The notes: generated by a model not told the origin, from the sequence alone. Positions 6,854 to 14,897 are shown, counted from the first letter of the stretch. The stretch is DNA of 33,495 nucleotides from Acidimicrobiia bacterium (GCA_016932695.1 JAFGCH010000107.1:1-33495); one strand, 5' to 3'. Made by a program: numbers and translations.

Positions 6854-7699
6854 CTAGGGGAGGCCCGGTTCGCTGCCGGTGGCGTAGGGGAGGCCCGAGG
6901 TGCACCAGTCGCTCCAGGACCCCGGGTACAGGATCGGTTCGGGCAGGCCGGCGTGGACGATGGCGGCGATGTCGTGGCAGGCGGTGACCCCGCTGCCGCA
7001 GGAGGCCACGGTGTCGCCCTCCCCGACCCCGAGGGCCCGGTAGCGGCGGGCCAACGCGTCCGGAGGAAGGAACCGCCCGTCGGGCCCCAGGTTGTCGGCC
7101 GTGGGAGCGTTGCGGGCGGTGGGGATGTGCCCGCCGATGGGATCCACCGGATGCTCCTCGCCGGTGTAGCGGTCGGGGGCGCGGGCGTCGAGCAAGGTCA
7201 CCCGTCCCAGGCGCTCCCACAGGGCGGGCCGGTCGATCAGCCGCGTGGGGCCGGGGTGCACCGTCATCGTTGCCGCCGGCAAGGAAGGTTCCACGGTGCT
7301 GAGGGAGAGGCCGGCGGTCACCCAGGCCTGCAGCCCGCCGTCGAGGAGGCGAGCGCCGGGGTGGCCAATCCAGCGCAGCATCCACCACAGCCGGGCGGCG
7401 TACGCCCCGCCGGCGTCGTCGTAGGCGACGATGAGGTGCCCGTCGCCCAGGCCCCGGGCCCCGAGCAGTCGGGTGAAGGCCTCCCGGTCGGGAGGGAGAG
7501 GATGGCGGCCGGGGCCGGAGGGCCAGGTGAGGTCGGAGTCGATGTCGAGGTAGATCGCCCCGGGCAAGTGCCCGGCGTCGTACTCGGCCCGGTTGCGTCC
7601 CGGTTCGCCCACGTACCAGCGCACGTCGGCGAGGCGCAGCGCCGGGTCGTCTCGGCGGGTGGCGACCTCGGCGAGGGAGATCAGCGGAGACTCAGGCAT
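6854..7699 (-). CDS. sseA: 3-mercaptopyruvate/thiosulfate sulfurtransferase (two rhodanese domains)
   Basis: A 281-residue protein, the usual length for tandem rhodanese enzymes. The N-terminal domain (8-130) has lost the active cysteine (YDDAGGAYAARLWWM). The C-terminal domain (150-281) carries the loop CGSGVTA with Cys234 as the sulfur acceptor. CGSGVT is the loop type seen in mercaptopyruvate sulfurtransferases rather than thiosulfate-specific ones. The enzyme moves sulfur from 3-mercaptopyruvate to thiols or cyanide in the cytoplasm. It overlaps the upstream gene by 8 nt, so the two are probably cotranscribed. Confidence 0.9.
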   Translation of the reverse strand: MPESPLISLAEVATRRDDPALRLADVRWYVGEPGRNRAEYDAGHLPGAIYLDIDSDLTWPSGPGRHPLPPDREAFTRLLGARGLGDGHLIVAYDDAGGAYAARLWWMLRWIGHPGARLLDGGLQAWVTAGLSLSTVEPSLPAATMTVHPGPTRLIDRPALWERLGRVTLLDARAPDRYTGEEHPVDPIGGHIPTARNAPTADNLGPDGRFLPPDALARRYRALGVGEGDTVASCGSGVTACHDIAAIVHAGLPEPILYPGSWSDWCTSGLPYATGSEPGLP

Positions 7700-8240
7700 T
7701 CGGGCGCACTACCCGGTAGGGGGAGGGCGCCGGTGCCCGCGAGGGCACCAGGGCCCCGGGGGCCGCCGCCGCCTCCCAGGGCCGGGCGAGGACGTGCCAG
7801 GCCAGGGCGAGAGCCACCACGGGGACGGCCAGGTCGGTGTGCACCGCCAGGCGGTTGTAGGAGAGAGGGGTTCCGGCAAGCCGGCCGATGGGCTCGGTAC
7901 CGAAACGGAGCGACCAGCGGCGGGGCAAGGGGTCGCTGACGAGGTCGCAGGCGAAGCCGGGGCCGGTGAGGCGCCAGCGCCGCCCCCACCAGGAGTGTCT
8001 TTCCACCCGGCCGACTTCGGTGTCGTCCTGCATCGCCACCACCGTCCCCCAGCCGGCGGGGCGCAACTCGAGGCGCGTGCCGTCGGCCAGTCGCACCGCC
8101 GAGATGTGCCGCGAAGGCACCCGGTCGAGTTGGGCCAGCACCGCCTTGTCCTGCAGCAGGCGCCAGCGATTGGACATCAGAGAGCTTTCGAAGCGGCAAT
8201 CGCCCACGACGGTGGGGATCCGCGGCAGGCGGTAAGGCAT
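7692..8240 (-). CDS. Unknown protein, possibly Tubby/LURP-one-like
   Basis: A 182-residue protein. Residues 10-150 are dense in beta strands with repeated Trp/Arg motifs (HSWWGRRWRLTG), followed by a hydrophobic helix (about 135-152) and a disordered Pro/Ala tail. A beta-rich barrel ending in a hydrophobic helix recalls the Tubby/LURP-one/scramblase-like fold, but the match is by overall shape only. It is the first gene of a two-gene unit with the sulfurtransferase. Confidence 0.55.
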   Translation of the reverse strand: MPYRLPRIPTVVGDCRFESSLMSNRWRLLQDKAVLAQLDRVPSRHISAVRLADGTRLELRPAGWGTVVAMQDDTEVGRVERHSWWGRRWRLTGPGFACDLVSDPLPRRWSLRFGTEPIGRLAGTPLSYNRLAVHTDLAVPVVALALAWHVLARPWEAAAAPGALVPSRAPAPSPYRVVRPNA

Positions 8241-8252
8241 GAGGGGAGCGTA
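8241..8252 (-). promoter_or_regulatory. -10 hexamer giving a probable leaderless transcript (gene at 8240)
   Basis: On the minus strand TACGCT (8252-8247) ends 6 nt before the ATG at 8240, so transcription should start at or next to the start codon. No ribosome site fits in the gap. Confidence 0.55.
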
Positions 8253-8320
8253 GCCCGCCGGGGCCGGGCGGGGTAGCGGCGGGCGACGAGCGGCGCAGGC
8301 GTGGGAGACTCTCCGCCGGC

Positions 8321-10126
8321 ATGGATAACCCTGCGGCGGCCGCCGTCCCCTCCTCCCGCCCCGGGATGGGAGCGATCCCCTATCCCGGGGGCGTTGCGTT
8401 CCGCGTCTGGGCCCCCCACGCCGAGGCGGTGAGCGTGGTGGGGACGTTCTCCGGTGGAGATTGCCGGCCTCTGGCCGCCGAAGGCAACGGCTACTGGTCG
8501 GCCGACGTGCCCGGCGCCGGGCCGGGGGATCGCTACACCTACCGGATCACCGCCGGCGGGGAGGTGCTCTCCCGTATCGACCCCTACGCCCGGCTGGTGA
8601 CCCACTCGGCGGGGGAAGCGGTGGTGGTGGACCTCTCGCGGCGACGGCGGGCGCCGTTCCACATGCCGGGATGGCACGACCTGGTGGTCTACGAACTCCA
8701 CGTCGGGACGTTCCACGACCTCCCCGGGGGCGATCCGGGGCAGTTCCGCGCCGCCGCCCAGAAGCTGCCCTACCTGGCCTCGCTGGGGGTGAACGCCGTC
8801 GAGTTGATGCCCACCACCGAGTTCGCCACCGACTACTCCTGGGGTTACAACCCGGCCAATCCCTTCGCCGTGGAGGAGGCCTACGGCGGCCCCGAGGGCC
8901 TGATGGGCTTCATCGACGCCGCCCATGCCCACGACATCGCGGTGCTGGTGGACGTGGTCTACAACCACTGGGGACCGGGAGACAACGCCCTCTGGCGCTT
9001 CGACGGGTGGGGGGCGCCGGGCAAGGGCGGCATCTACTTCTACCCGGACCACCGCTCCCACACTCCCTGGGGGGATCGCCCCGACTACGGCCGGCCGGAG
9101 GTGCGCCGGTACATCCGGGACAACGCCTTGATGTGGCTCGAGGACTATCGCGCCGACGGTCTGCGCTGGGACGCCACCGCCTACATTCGCGATGTCGACG
9201 GCGGCGACGGCTCGCCGGGGACCGCCCTACCCGACGGGTGGGGGTTGATGCAGTGGGTCAATGACGAGATCGACGCCCGGCAACCCTGGAAGCCGACGAT
9301 CGCCGAGGACCTGCGGGGCAATCCGGCCCTGACCCGGCCCACCGCAGCCGGTGGGGCCGGCTTCGACATGCAGTGGGACGGCGGGTTCGCCCATGTAGTG
9401 CGCGGCGCGCTGGTCGCCCCCGACGACACGGCGCGTGACCTGGTCGCGGTGGCCGGCGCCATCGGCGGTGGCGCCGGGGCCGATCCCCTGCGCCGGGTGA
9501 TCTACACCGAATCGCACGACGAGGTGGCCAACGGCAAGGCCCGCCTCCCCGAGGAGATCTGGCCGGGCCAGGCGGACTCCTGGGCGGCCAAGAAGCGCTC
9601 CACGCTGGGGGCGGCCCTGGTGCTGACCGCACCGGGGGTGCCGATGCTCTTCCAGGGCCAGGAGATGCTGGAGGATCGTTGGTTCCACGATCGCGACCCG
9701 GTGGACTGGTCGCGGCGGGAGCGCTTCTCCGGCATCGTCGCCCTGTACCGCGACCTCATCTCCCTCCGCCGGAATCTGCGAGGTACTACCGCCGGCCTGC
9801 AGGGTCGGGGTGTAGCGGTGCACCACGTGGACACGGAGGTCAAGGTCCTCGCCTTCCACCGCTGGGATCGGGGCGGGCCGGGGGACGACGTGTTGGTGGT
9901 GGCCAACTTCGCCGACCGGGCCCACGCCGCCTACACCATCGGGTTCCCCCGGGAGGGTCGCTGGCGGGTGCGCTTGAACAGCGACTGGGCTGGCTACGAC
10001 GCGTCCTTCGGCAGCCGGCACGCCTACGACACCGACGCCCGGCCCGGCGCCTGGGACGGCCTGCCCTTCCACGGCGACGTGGGCCTGGGACCCTACGGCG
10101 TGCTGATCTTGTCGCAGGACGGGTGA
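8321..10126 (+). CDS. GH13 alpha-glucan enzyme (branching-enzyme/trehalohydrolase-like)
   Basis: A 601-residue protein. An N-terminal beta-sandwich (CBM48-like, about 18-100) precedes a GH13 TIM barrel (110-480) and a C-terminal beta domain (500-601). Catalytic residues are in place: nucleophile D284 in DGLRWDA, acid E329 in IAED, and D400 in ESHDEV. DVVYNHWGPGDN (211-222) is conserved region I. SHDEV is typical of glycogen-branching enzymes, while the total length and the N-terminal layout also suit maltooligosyl-trehalose trehalohydrolase (TreZ). The usual TreZ partner TreY is not next to it, nor is a glg gene. I favour a branching-type activity. Confidence 0.85.
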   Translation: MDNPAAAAVPSSRPGMGAIPYPGGVAFRVWAPHAEAVSVVGTFSGGDCRPLAAEGNGYWSADVPGAGPGDRYTYRITAGGEVLSRIDPYARLVTHSAGEAVVVDLSRRRRAPFHMPGWHDLVVYELHVGTFHDLPGGDPGQFRAAAQKLPYLASLGVNAVELMPTTEFATDYSWGYNPANPFAVEEAYGGPEGLMGFIDAAHAHDIAVLVDVVYNHWGPGDNALWRFDGWGAPGKGGIYFYPDHRSHTPWGDRPDYGRPEVRRYIRDNALMWLEDYRADGLRWDATAYIRDVDGGDGSPGTALPDGWGLMQWVNDEIDARQPWKPTIAEDLRGNPALTRPTAAGGAGFDMQWDGGFAHVVRGALVAPDDTARDLVAVAGAIGGGAGADPLRRVIYTESHDEVANGKARLPEEIWPGQADSWAAKKRSTLGAALVLTAPGVPMLFQGQEMLEDRWFHDRDPVDWSRRERFSGIVALYRDLISLRRNLRGTTAGLQGRGVAVHHVDTEVKVLAFHRWDRGGPGDDVLVVANFADRAHAAYTIGFPREGRWRVRLNSDWAGYDASFGSRHAYDTDARPGAWDGLPFHGDVGLGPYGVLILSQDG

Positions 10127-10186
10127 GGTCGAAGGGGGTCGGCGGGCGGGGGAGGCGTGGGTCCCCCCGTCACAACAGGGGCCAGT

Positions 10187-11317
10187 TCAGCCGGCGCGGC
10201 CCGAAGAGCGGCGCGGCGGCAACGCGGTGCCGCCGCCGCCCTTAGAGCTTCCCAGGGCGAGGACATTGACTGCGACGATCTCGGGGGTCAGTTCCCCGAA
10301 GCGGCGCAGCACCACCGCCAGGCGGGCGGTGGCGAAAGCCGAGGGGGCCTTCTTCTGGCCGAAGCTGAAGGTCTCGAACCCGCGATAGCACGAGCGGGGT
10401 ACCACCCGGCCCGAGGCATCGAAGTTGTAGGCGACCAGGCAGGCCAGCATCTCGGCCATCGCCCCCCGGTCGGCCGGGTCGGCGCCCGCACCGCTCCACA
10501 AGCGCGGGTAGCGCCCGAGGGTGTCGAGCACCCAGTGCAGGTCGTACCAGAAGGTGGGCCACTTCACCGTCTTGAAGCGGTACCCGTGGCCGAACATGTA
10601 GGGCTGCTCCTCCCCGCGCACTCGCCAGGCGCGTGCCGCCACCCGGGCCGCAGCCTCCAGGCCGTGAGGCTGGGATGCCGAGGGGAGGCGGGAGAGCAGC
10701 CGCAACCCCTCCAGGGTCACCATGGGGCAGAAGTCGTGGCGTCTACCCGGCCCCCGGAAGCCGGAGGACGCCTCGGGGACACAGGGCCACGCCCGGCCCT
10801 GGGTGGTTTCGGCCAGGTCCGCCTCGACCCGAGCCAGAGCGCGGGCGACGGCCGGATGCCCCGCACGACCGAAGCGGATCAGGGCCTCGGTGATGATGTG
10901 GGTGTCACAGAGGAGGGCGGACCAGGTAGGCTCGCCGCCCCGAAGCCTGCCGAACGCCAGGAAGCGGCCGACCTCGTCCTGGTGGTCGAGCATGTCGTCG
11001 ATGACGGTGTCGACGTCGGCATGATCGCCGGCTTGCACCCCCATGTCGGCGAGCAGGTGCAGGAGGTTGGGCTGGTAGCGGGGGCTGTTGTGCCCCGACG
11101 CTCCCGTGTCGTCACCCCAGCGCCCGAGGCGCCCCATCAGATCCCGGGTTCCCGGGTCGTCGAGCACGCCGCGGTGGGCGGCCCGGACCTCGGGGTGCTC
11201 GGCAGGAAGGTCGAGGAGCTGGGTGAGCGCCGCCCACCTCGCCGCCGGCTCCGGGCTCTCGAGGAGCCAGGGCCGAGGATCGGACCCGAGCAGCGCCAGC
11301 CACGGTTCGTGCTGCAC
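10187..11317 (-). CDS. Unknown protein, predicted alpha/alpha helical toroid
   Basis: A 376-residue protein starting at the GTG at 11317, chosen because a -10 hexamer lies 7 nt upstream. It is almost all helices in pairs, with aromatic and His-rich loops (GHNSPRYQPNLLHLLADMG; CDTHIITEALIRFG; HDFCPMVTLEGLRLL). This suggests a helical toroid such as prenyltransferase/squalene-cyclase-like or heat-repeat proteins. The DxDD or QW motifs of true terpene cyclases are not evident. No enzymatic role can be assigned. Confidence 0.55.
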   Translation of the reverse strand: MQHEPWLALLGSDPRPWLLESPEPAARWAALTQLLDLPAEHPEVRAAHRGVLDDPGTRDLMGRLGRWGDDTGASGHNSPRYQPNLLHLLADMGVQAGDHADVDTVIDDMLDHQDEVGRFLAFGRLRGGEPTWSALLCDTHIITEALIRFGRAGHPAVARALARVEADLAETTQGRAWPCVPEASSGFRGPGRRHDFCPMVTLEGLRLLSRLPSASQPHGLEAAARVAARAWRVRGEEQPYMFGHGYRFKTVKWPTFWYDLHWVLDTLGRYPRLWSGAGADPADRGAMAEMLACLVAYNFDASGRVVPRSCYRGFETFSFGQKKAPSAFATARLAVVLRRFGELTPEIVAVNVLALGSSKGGGGTALPPRRSSGRAG

Positions 11318-11330
11318 TCGTCGGACGCTA
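11318..11330 (-). promoter_or_regulatory. -10 hexamer, probable leaderless start at 11317
   Basis: Minus-strand TAGCGT (11330-11325) ends 7 nt before the GTG at 11317. There is no ribosome site. Confidence 0.5.
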
Positions 11331-11407
11331 CACGCCGAGCCCGATGCTTTGCCGATTGGGGCCGGCGACGCCTCCCCCTCCCGGGACGGCGAGCGCCACG
11401 GCATCTG

Positions 11408-11833
11408 CTACCCGGATGGAGAGGAAGCCGGCGCCGAATCCCGCGGTGCCGTCGGGATCCGCCACACCGTAACGAAGGCCACCAACGCCACCGCTCCCAG
11501 GACGAGCCGCGGCACGAGGCTGTTGAGGAGGAACATCCCGCTGATCCCGAAGGAAAGCGCCATGGCCGCCATCACCCACGCCTTGGTGCGGCGCGGCGTC
11601 ACCAAACCCGAGCGGAAGGGAGCGATGATGCGCCCCAAGCGGGGGTGCCCCACCAGCCAGCGGTAGAGGCGGTCCGAGGACCGGGCGAAGCACCAGGCGC
11701 CGATCAGCAGCGGCCCCACGGTGGGCACCAGCGGCAGGAAGATGCCGGCCACTCCCACCCCGACGGCGACCAGTCCGGCCGCGGCATACATCGGCCGCAG
11801 CCAGCGCGAGGCTGCAGGCGGCTTGGCCTCCAT
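11408..11833 (-). CDS. DUF454 (YbaN-like) small membrane protein
   Basis: A 141-residue protein with three to four membrane spans. The segment GIFLPLVPTVGPLLIGAWCF, followed by FARSSDRLYRWLVGHPRLG, is the DUF454/YbaN signature. A second hydrophobic pair covers about 85-125. Family members sit in the inner membrane; their function is not established. The ATG at 11833 is preceded by a -10 hexamer. The gene is divergent from the exonuclease gene at 11909. Confidence 0.85.
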   Translation of the reverse strand: MEAKPPAASRWLRPMYAAAGLVAVGVGVAGIFLPLVPTVGPLLIGAWCFARSSDRLYRWLVGHPRLGRIIAPFRSGLVTPRRTKAWVMAAMALSFGISGMFLLNSLVPRLVLGAVALVAFVTVWRIPTAPRDSAPASSPSG

Positions 11834-11845
11834 GGCGGGAGAGTA
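11834..11845 (-). promoter_or_regulatory. -10 hexamer, leaderless DUF454 gene
   Basis: Minus-strand TACTCT (11845-11840) ends 6 nt before the ATG at 11833. Confidence 0.5.
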
Positions 11846-11896
11846 CGGATTGCGGGTGCCGTAGTTGAAGCCCGGGCCCGGGGCGGCTCCGGCCGG

Positions 11897-11908
11897 TACG
11901 ATCGCCCG
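11897..11908 (+). promoter_or_regulatory. -10 hexamer, leaderless exonuclease gene
   Basis: TACGAT (11897-11902) ends 6 nt before the GTG at 11909. With the divergent hexamer at 11845-11840, the two promoters share a gap of about 50 bp. Confidence 0.55.
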
Positions 11909-12778
11909 GTGAACTTGCACCTCCTCGACGGCACCTACGAGTTGTTCCGCAACTACCACGGGGCGCCGAAGCGGGTCACCGCCGACGGCACCGAGATCGG
12001 GGCGGTCCAGGGCCTGGTGGCGAGCACCCTGAGTCTGCTCCACGACGGCGGCGTGACCCACCTGGGGGCGGCCTTCGATACGGTCATCCGCTCGTTCCGC
12101 AACGACCTCTTCCCCGGCTACAAGACCGAGGCCGGGGTTCCGGCCGACCTCCTCGCCCAGTTCCCCATCGCCGAGGAGGGCCTCGAAGCCCTGGGGGTTG
12201 TGGTGTGGCGCATGGAGACCTACGAGGCCGATGATGCCCTGGCCACTGCGGCAGCGCGCTTTGCCCCGCAAGCCGAGCAGGTGGTGCTGATGAGCCCGGA
12301 CAAGGACCTGGCGCAGTGCGTGCGCGGGCGACACGTCGTGGGCTACAACCGGCAGAAGGGGGCCTTCCTCGACGAGGCCGGGGTTTGGGAGAAGTTCGGG
12401 GTGGCTCCCGAGTCGATTCCCGACTACCTGGCGCTGGTGGGCGACAGTGCCGACGGCCTGCCCGGAGTGCGCGGTTGGGGAGCCAAGACGACGGCGGCGG
12501 TGCTGGCGGTATATCCCCATCTGGAGGACATCCCGCTGGAGGCGTCGCTCTGGAAGCCGGCAGTGCGCGGCGTCGACCGCCTGGTCGAGGCGCTGCGGGC
12601 GAGTCTGTCCGAGGCCCTGGTGTACCGGTTCCTGGCGACTCTGCGTCGCGATGTGCCCCTGCAAGAAGATCTGGCGGATCTGGAATGGTCGGGGGTCCCC
12701 CGGCAGCAGTTTCTGGCCTTCTGCGAACGTTGGGGCTTCGGAGCCTTGCGCGAGCGGCCGCGGCGCTGGAGGGAGTGA
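11909..12778 (+). CDS. 5'-3' exonuclease (FEN/PolA N-domain family)
   Basis: A 289-residue stand-alone version of the DNA polymerase I 5'-nuclease domain. The metal-binding acidic residues are present: D7, D57, E106-D109 in YEADDA, D131 and D133 in SPDKDLAQ, and D179/D182 in GDSADGLPG. The helix-hairpin-helix follows (GVRGWGAKTTAAVL, 187-200). Such proteins cut 5' flaps and RNA primers. The GTG start at 11909 was chosen because the protein's first motif (LLDGTYELFRNYH) begins at once and a -10 hexamer fits; the frame stays open far upstream without protein character. Confidence 0.9.
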   Translation: MNLHLLDGTYELFRNYHGAPKRVTADGTEIGAVQGLVASTLSLLHDGGVTHLGAAFDTVIRSFRNDLFPGYKTEAGVPADLLAQFPIAEEGLEALGVVVWRMETYEADDALATAAARFAPQAEQVVLMSPDKDLAQCVRGRHVVGYNRQKGAFLDEAGVWEKFGVAPESIPDYLALVGDSADGLPGVRGWGAKTTAAVLAVYPHLEDIPLEASLWKPAVRGVDRLVEALRASLSEALVYRFLATLRRDVPLQEDLADLEWSGVPRQQFLAFCERWGFGALRERPRRWRE

Positions 12779-12783
12779 CGGAC

Positions 12784-12800
12784 GGCTCCTGCCGGGAGCC
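12784..12800 (+). terminator. Hairpin after the exonuclease gene
   Basis: GGCTCC (12784-12789) pairs perfectly with GGAGCC (12795-12800) around TGCCG, 6 nt after the exonuclease stop. No T-run follows, as is common in high-GC actinobacteria. Confidence 0.45.
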
Positions 12801-12834
12801 TGGGGTGGCGCTTCCCGCGGGGCGGTCAGGGATC

Positions 12835-12852
12835 CCGAGGGGGGTCCCTTGG
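12835..12852 (+). repeat. Module-gap repeat, weak copy (R1)
   Basis: CCGAGGGGGGTCCCTTGG resembles the core of the repeat seen at 13474-13521, 16350-16390, 17940-17990 and 18620-18665. The flanking part shared by the other copies is missing. Its GTCCC ends 84 nt before the toxin start at 12933; the related copy R4 is at 89 nt from the paralogous toxin start. Confidence 0.35.
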
Positions 12853-12913
12853 CTGTCCTTCACGGGCGGCGGCCGGTGCTGCGTGTCCGGAAGGGGGGTG
12901 ACAGTGGTAGTCT

Positions 12914-12929
12914 GTCAAGATAAGTTGAC
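12914..12929 (+). promoter_or_regulatory. Palindromic operator overlapping the promoter of toxin/antitoxin pair 1
   Basis: GTCAA-GATAAG-TTGAC is a perfect 5-bp inverted repeat ending 3 nt before the GTG start. TAAGTT (12921-12926) inside it is a plausible -10 hexamer 6 nt before the start. The paralogous pair has a related 16-nt sequence in the same place (18728-18743). Position and conservation suggest binding by the antitoxin. Confidence 0.55.
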
Positions 12930-12932
12930 GCC

Positions 12933-13154
12933 GTGGACGCAACGATCCTGGCGAGCGCACGCCGACTTGGGGTCAGGGACGATGACATGCTGCATGCCTA
13001 CCAGCACCCAATTCGAGTGTTCGAGGTGAATGGCTTCGTCATGCTGATCGGCGCCGATCAGGCAGGCCGTTTGCTGGAGATCGGGGTCGCGTCGGCTGAG
13101 GGCATCGACTTCATCGTGCATGCCATGCCCGCCCGTTCGAGGTTCCTGAGGTAA
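12933..13154 (+). CDS. Small putative toxin, copy 1
   Basis: A 73-residue protein. Its pattern (DDDMLHAYQHPIRVF, then MLIGADQAGRLLEIGV, then IVHAMPARSRFLR) matches a small actinobacterial family. These are commonly found upstream of a helix-turn-helix protein and listed as putative toxins of type II systems. The alternating strands and the final HAMxxR segment recall RelE/BrnT-like folds. The activity is not established. The GTG start at 12933 is supported by the paralogue at 18747, which has the same length. The antitoxin gene begins 5 nt after the stop. Confidence 0.65.
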   Translation: MDATILASARRLGVRDDDMLHAYQHPIRVFEVNGFVMLIGADQAGRLLEIGVASAEGIDFIVHAMPARSRFLR

Positions 13155-13159
13155 CGCTG

Positions 13160-13432
13160 ATGCCGAGATCCATCCAGGAGATTCTCGACCACGCCGACCG
13201 GCTGGCGCATCGGTTCGAGACCTACGAGCCGGCCCGAAGCGACGAACGCCCGGTCGAGGAGTACCTGCTGCAGCGTGCCGCGGTGGCAAGGGCGCGTAGC
13301 GAGCGGCAGGTTCTGGACGCCGTCTCTGCCGCCCGGGCGGCCGGCATCCCCTGGGCAAGGATCGGCAAGCTGCTGGGCACCTCAGCCCAGGCCGCCCAAC
13401 AGCGGTACGGCCCGGTCGTTGAGCGGGTCTGA
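13160..13432 (+). CDS. Putative antitoxin with helix-turn-helix, copy 1
   Basis: A 90-residue protein. An acidic and arginine-rich helical N-terminus (ILDHADRLAHRFETYEPA) leads into a C-terminal helix-turn-helix (IPWARIGKLLGTSAQAAQQR, about 65-84), the type of motif found in sigma region 4 and XRE-like proteins. It is expected to bind the toxin and repress the operon through the palindrome at 12914-12929. A decayed copy lies at 18974-19116. Confidence 0.7.
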   Translation: MPRSIQEILDHADRLAHRFETYEPARSDERPVEEYLLQRAAVARARSERQVLDAVSAARAAGIPWARIGKLLGTSAQAAQQRYGPVVERV

Positions 13433-13473
13433 GCTCACCCGATTCTGGGCACGCTGGAGCCGAGCCTGGGGAG

Positions 13474-13521
13474 CTGCAACAGGAACTCCACCCTGGTGAG
13501 GTTTTCGAGGGGGTCCCGAGG
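13474..13521 (+). repeat. Module-gap repeat (R2)
   Basis: This copy reads CTGCAACAGGAACTCCACC, then CTGGTGAG, then TCGAGGGGGTCCCGAGG. It is almost the same as R3 (17940-17990) and shares its right half with R4 and R5. On the minus strand all copies read as PxDPLENL-type peptide with mostly silent differences, so they may be remnants of a gene end rather than a pure DNA repeat. Confidence 0.7.
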
Positions 13522-13587
13522 TGCTGCTGACGTGGCTGTGGCCTGGATCAGCGTCTGGGAGTTCCCGTCGCCGGTGGACCGTGGATA

Positions 13588-13607
13588 GGGTCGGGGTCGG
13601 GGTCGGG
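13588..13607 (+). promoter_or_regulatory. Four-tract G-quadruplex motif upstream of the baeRF gene
   Basis: The sequence is GGG-TC-GGGG-TC-GGGG-TC-GGG: four G-tracts with identical 2-nt loops. It ends 15 nt before the -10 hexamer TAGGAT (13623-13628), so it overlaps the -35 region rather than the mRNA if the transcript is leaderless. Confidence 0.6.
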
Positions 13608-13622
13608 TCACTCCCCCGTCGG

Positions 13623-13634
13623 TAGGATGAGTGA
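13623..13634 (+). promoter_or_regulatory. -10 hexamer of the baeRF gene
   Basis: TAGGAT (13623-13628) ends 6 nt before the ATG at 13635, which suggests a leaderless transcript. The same AGGA could also act as a ribosome site. Confidence 0.45.
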
Positions 13635-14789
13635 ATGAGTGCTGCTAACGCCATCGGCGAGATCGACCGGCTATCGGTCGCTGACATCACCGCTCTCGGC
13701 TCCGCCGACGGGCCGTGCGTGTCGATCTTCATCCCAACACATCGGCACGGTCCTGAGACTCTCCAGGCACCGATCCGGTTGAGCAACCTGATCAGTGCCG
13801 CAGCCCGTGACCTTCGCAGTAACGACGTCCCCAAGGCCGTCATCGACGATCTGCTGGCCCCGCCGCGTCGTTTACTGGACGACGCCGCCTTCTGGCAACA
13901 CCAGGGTGACGGGCTTGCAGCTTTCTGCGCGCCGAGCCGATTCCGGAGCTACCGGGTGCCGCTGCCCTTGGCGGAGGAGGTCACGGTGGCTGCATCGTTC
14001 CGGGTACGGCCCGTGCTGCCGCTCCTGAGCGACGAGGCCTTCTTCGTGCTTTCCCTTAGCCAGAACGCGGTGCGCCTCTTCCACGCCACCCGCCACACGA
14101 TCGGTGTGCTGGAGCCTGCCCTGGTGCCAGGATCGATGGCCGAAGCGCTCGCGCACGAAGATCCCGAACGCCAAGTGCAGTACCACAGCTTCGGAGGGCA
14201 GGCGCAGTTTCACGGTCATGGCGCCGGGGCCGAGATCGACAAGGCGGCGCTGGAGCGCTATCTCCGCGCGGTCGATCGAGCGGCGACCGAGCGGCTGGGC
14301 GATTCACGCCAACCTCTAGTCCTGGCATGCGTTGGCTACTACCTGCCCATCTACCAGTCGGTGACCCGGTATCCGAATCTCGTGCACAGGGCGGTCGAAG
14401 GAAACCCCGAGCATCGTTCACCGATTGAGCTCCATGCTGCCGCTTGGGGGCTCATCGAAGGTCTTGTCGCGCGTGACCTTGAAGCTGACTTGAAGCGCTT
14501 GCGAAACGCGATCGGTACCGGTAACGCGATCACCGACATCGAGCAGGTCGTGTCCAGCGCTCGCGAAGGCAGAGTGGAGACGCTCTTTGTCACTGAAGGG
14601 CCCCCCCTATGGGGAAGGGTCGCGCCCGACTCAGGAAAGGTGACGATCGCAACGGGTCCGTCGATCGCGGACGAGGATCTCGTCGATCGCGCCGTGCTGG
14701 ACACGCTCGCCCGGGGCGGCGCTGTCCGCTTCACCGAGGTGGAGACGATCGGTGTTGACACCGTCGTCGCCGCCTTGTTGCGCTACTAG
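13635..14789 (+). CDS. baeRF-family protein (bacterial eRF1-like release-factor relative)
   Basis: A 384-residue protein with the layout of bacterial archaeo-eukaryotic release factor homologues. The N-terminal domain (1-135) begins with SADGPCVSIFIPTHR. The middle domain (about 135-265) has FFVLSLSQNAVRLFHATRH and the DKAALERYLRAVDRA helix. The C-terminal domain (285-384) is of the eRF1-domain-3/L7Ae-like type, with VETLFVTEGPPLWGRV. No GGQ motif is visible, so peptide release is not implied. Family members are thought to act on ribosomes or tRNA under stress, but the role is inferred. It stands alone between two repeat copies in a toxin-rich island. Confidence 0.75.
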   Translation: MSAANAIGEIDRLSVADITALGSADGPCVSIFIPTHRHGPETLQAPIRLSNLISAAARDLRSNDVPKAVIDDLLAPPRRLLDDAAFWQHQGDGLAAFCAPSRFRSYRVPLPLAEEVTVAASFRVRPVLPLLSDEAFFVLSLSQNAVRLFHATRHTIGVLEPALVPGSMAEALAHEDPERQVQYHSFGGQAQFHGHGAGAEIDKAALERYLRAVDRAATERLGDSRQPLVLACVGYYLPIYQSVTRYPNLVHRAVEGNPEHRSPIELHAAAWGLIEGLVARDLEADLKRLRNAIGTGNAITDIEQVVSSAREGRVETLFVTEGPPLWGRVAPDSGKVTIATGPSIADEDLVDRAVLDTLARGGAVRFTEVETIGVDTVVAALLRY

Positions 14790-14897
14790 ACACTGGATTG
14801 GGTTTGCCTGGCAGCCCCGCCTTCAGAGGCACAGGCACAGCCCGTCTGGGAAGGTTCCTGTTCGAGCAGAGCAGGATCAGGTTTGGTCCCATCTGGA

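Noticed and set aside
9332-9344. Fourth match to the tRNA-like repeat (ACCCGGCCCACCG)
   Set aside because: Only 13 nt match, inside the GH13 coding region in a normal reading frame (LTRPT). Chance in GC-rich DNA.
8321-10126. Trehalose operon assignment (treZ)
   Set aside because: No treY or treX gene is adjacent and the ESHDEV motif suits branching enzymes, so no gene symbol was given.
10157-11908. Plus-strand open frame leading into the exonuclease
   Set aside because: The frame is open only because of high GC. Protein character begins at the GTG at 11909, and the upstream part is antisense to two real genes.
11834-12664. Minus-strand extension of the DUF454 gene
   Set aside because: It is antisense to the exonuclease and has no membrane-protein character. 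The DUF454 protein begins at 11833.
13382-13843. Minus-strand frame covering R2
   Set aside because: No start signal and no protein character. It uses a different frame from the PxDPLENL peptide conserved among the repeat copies.
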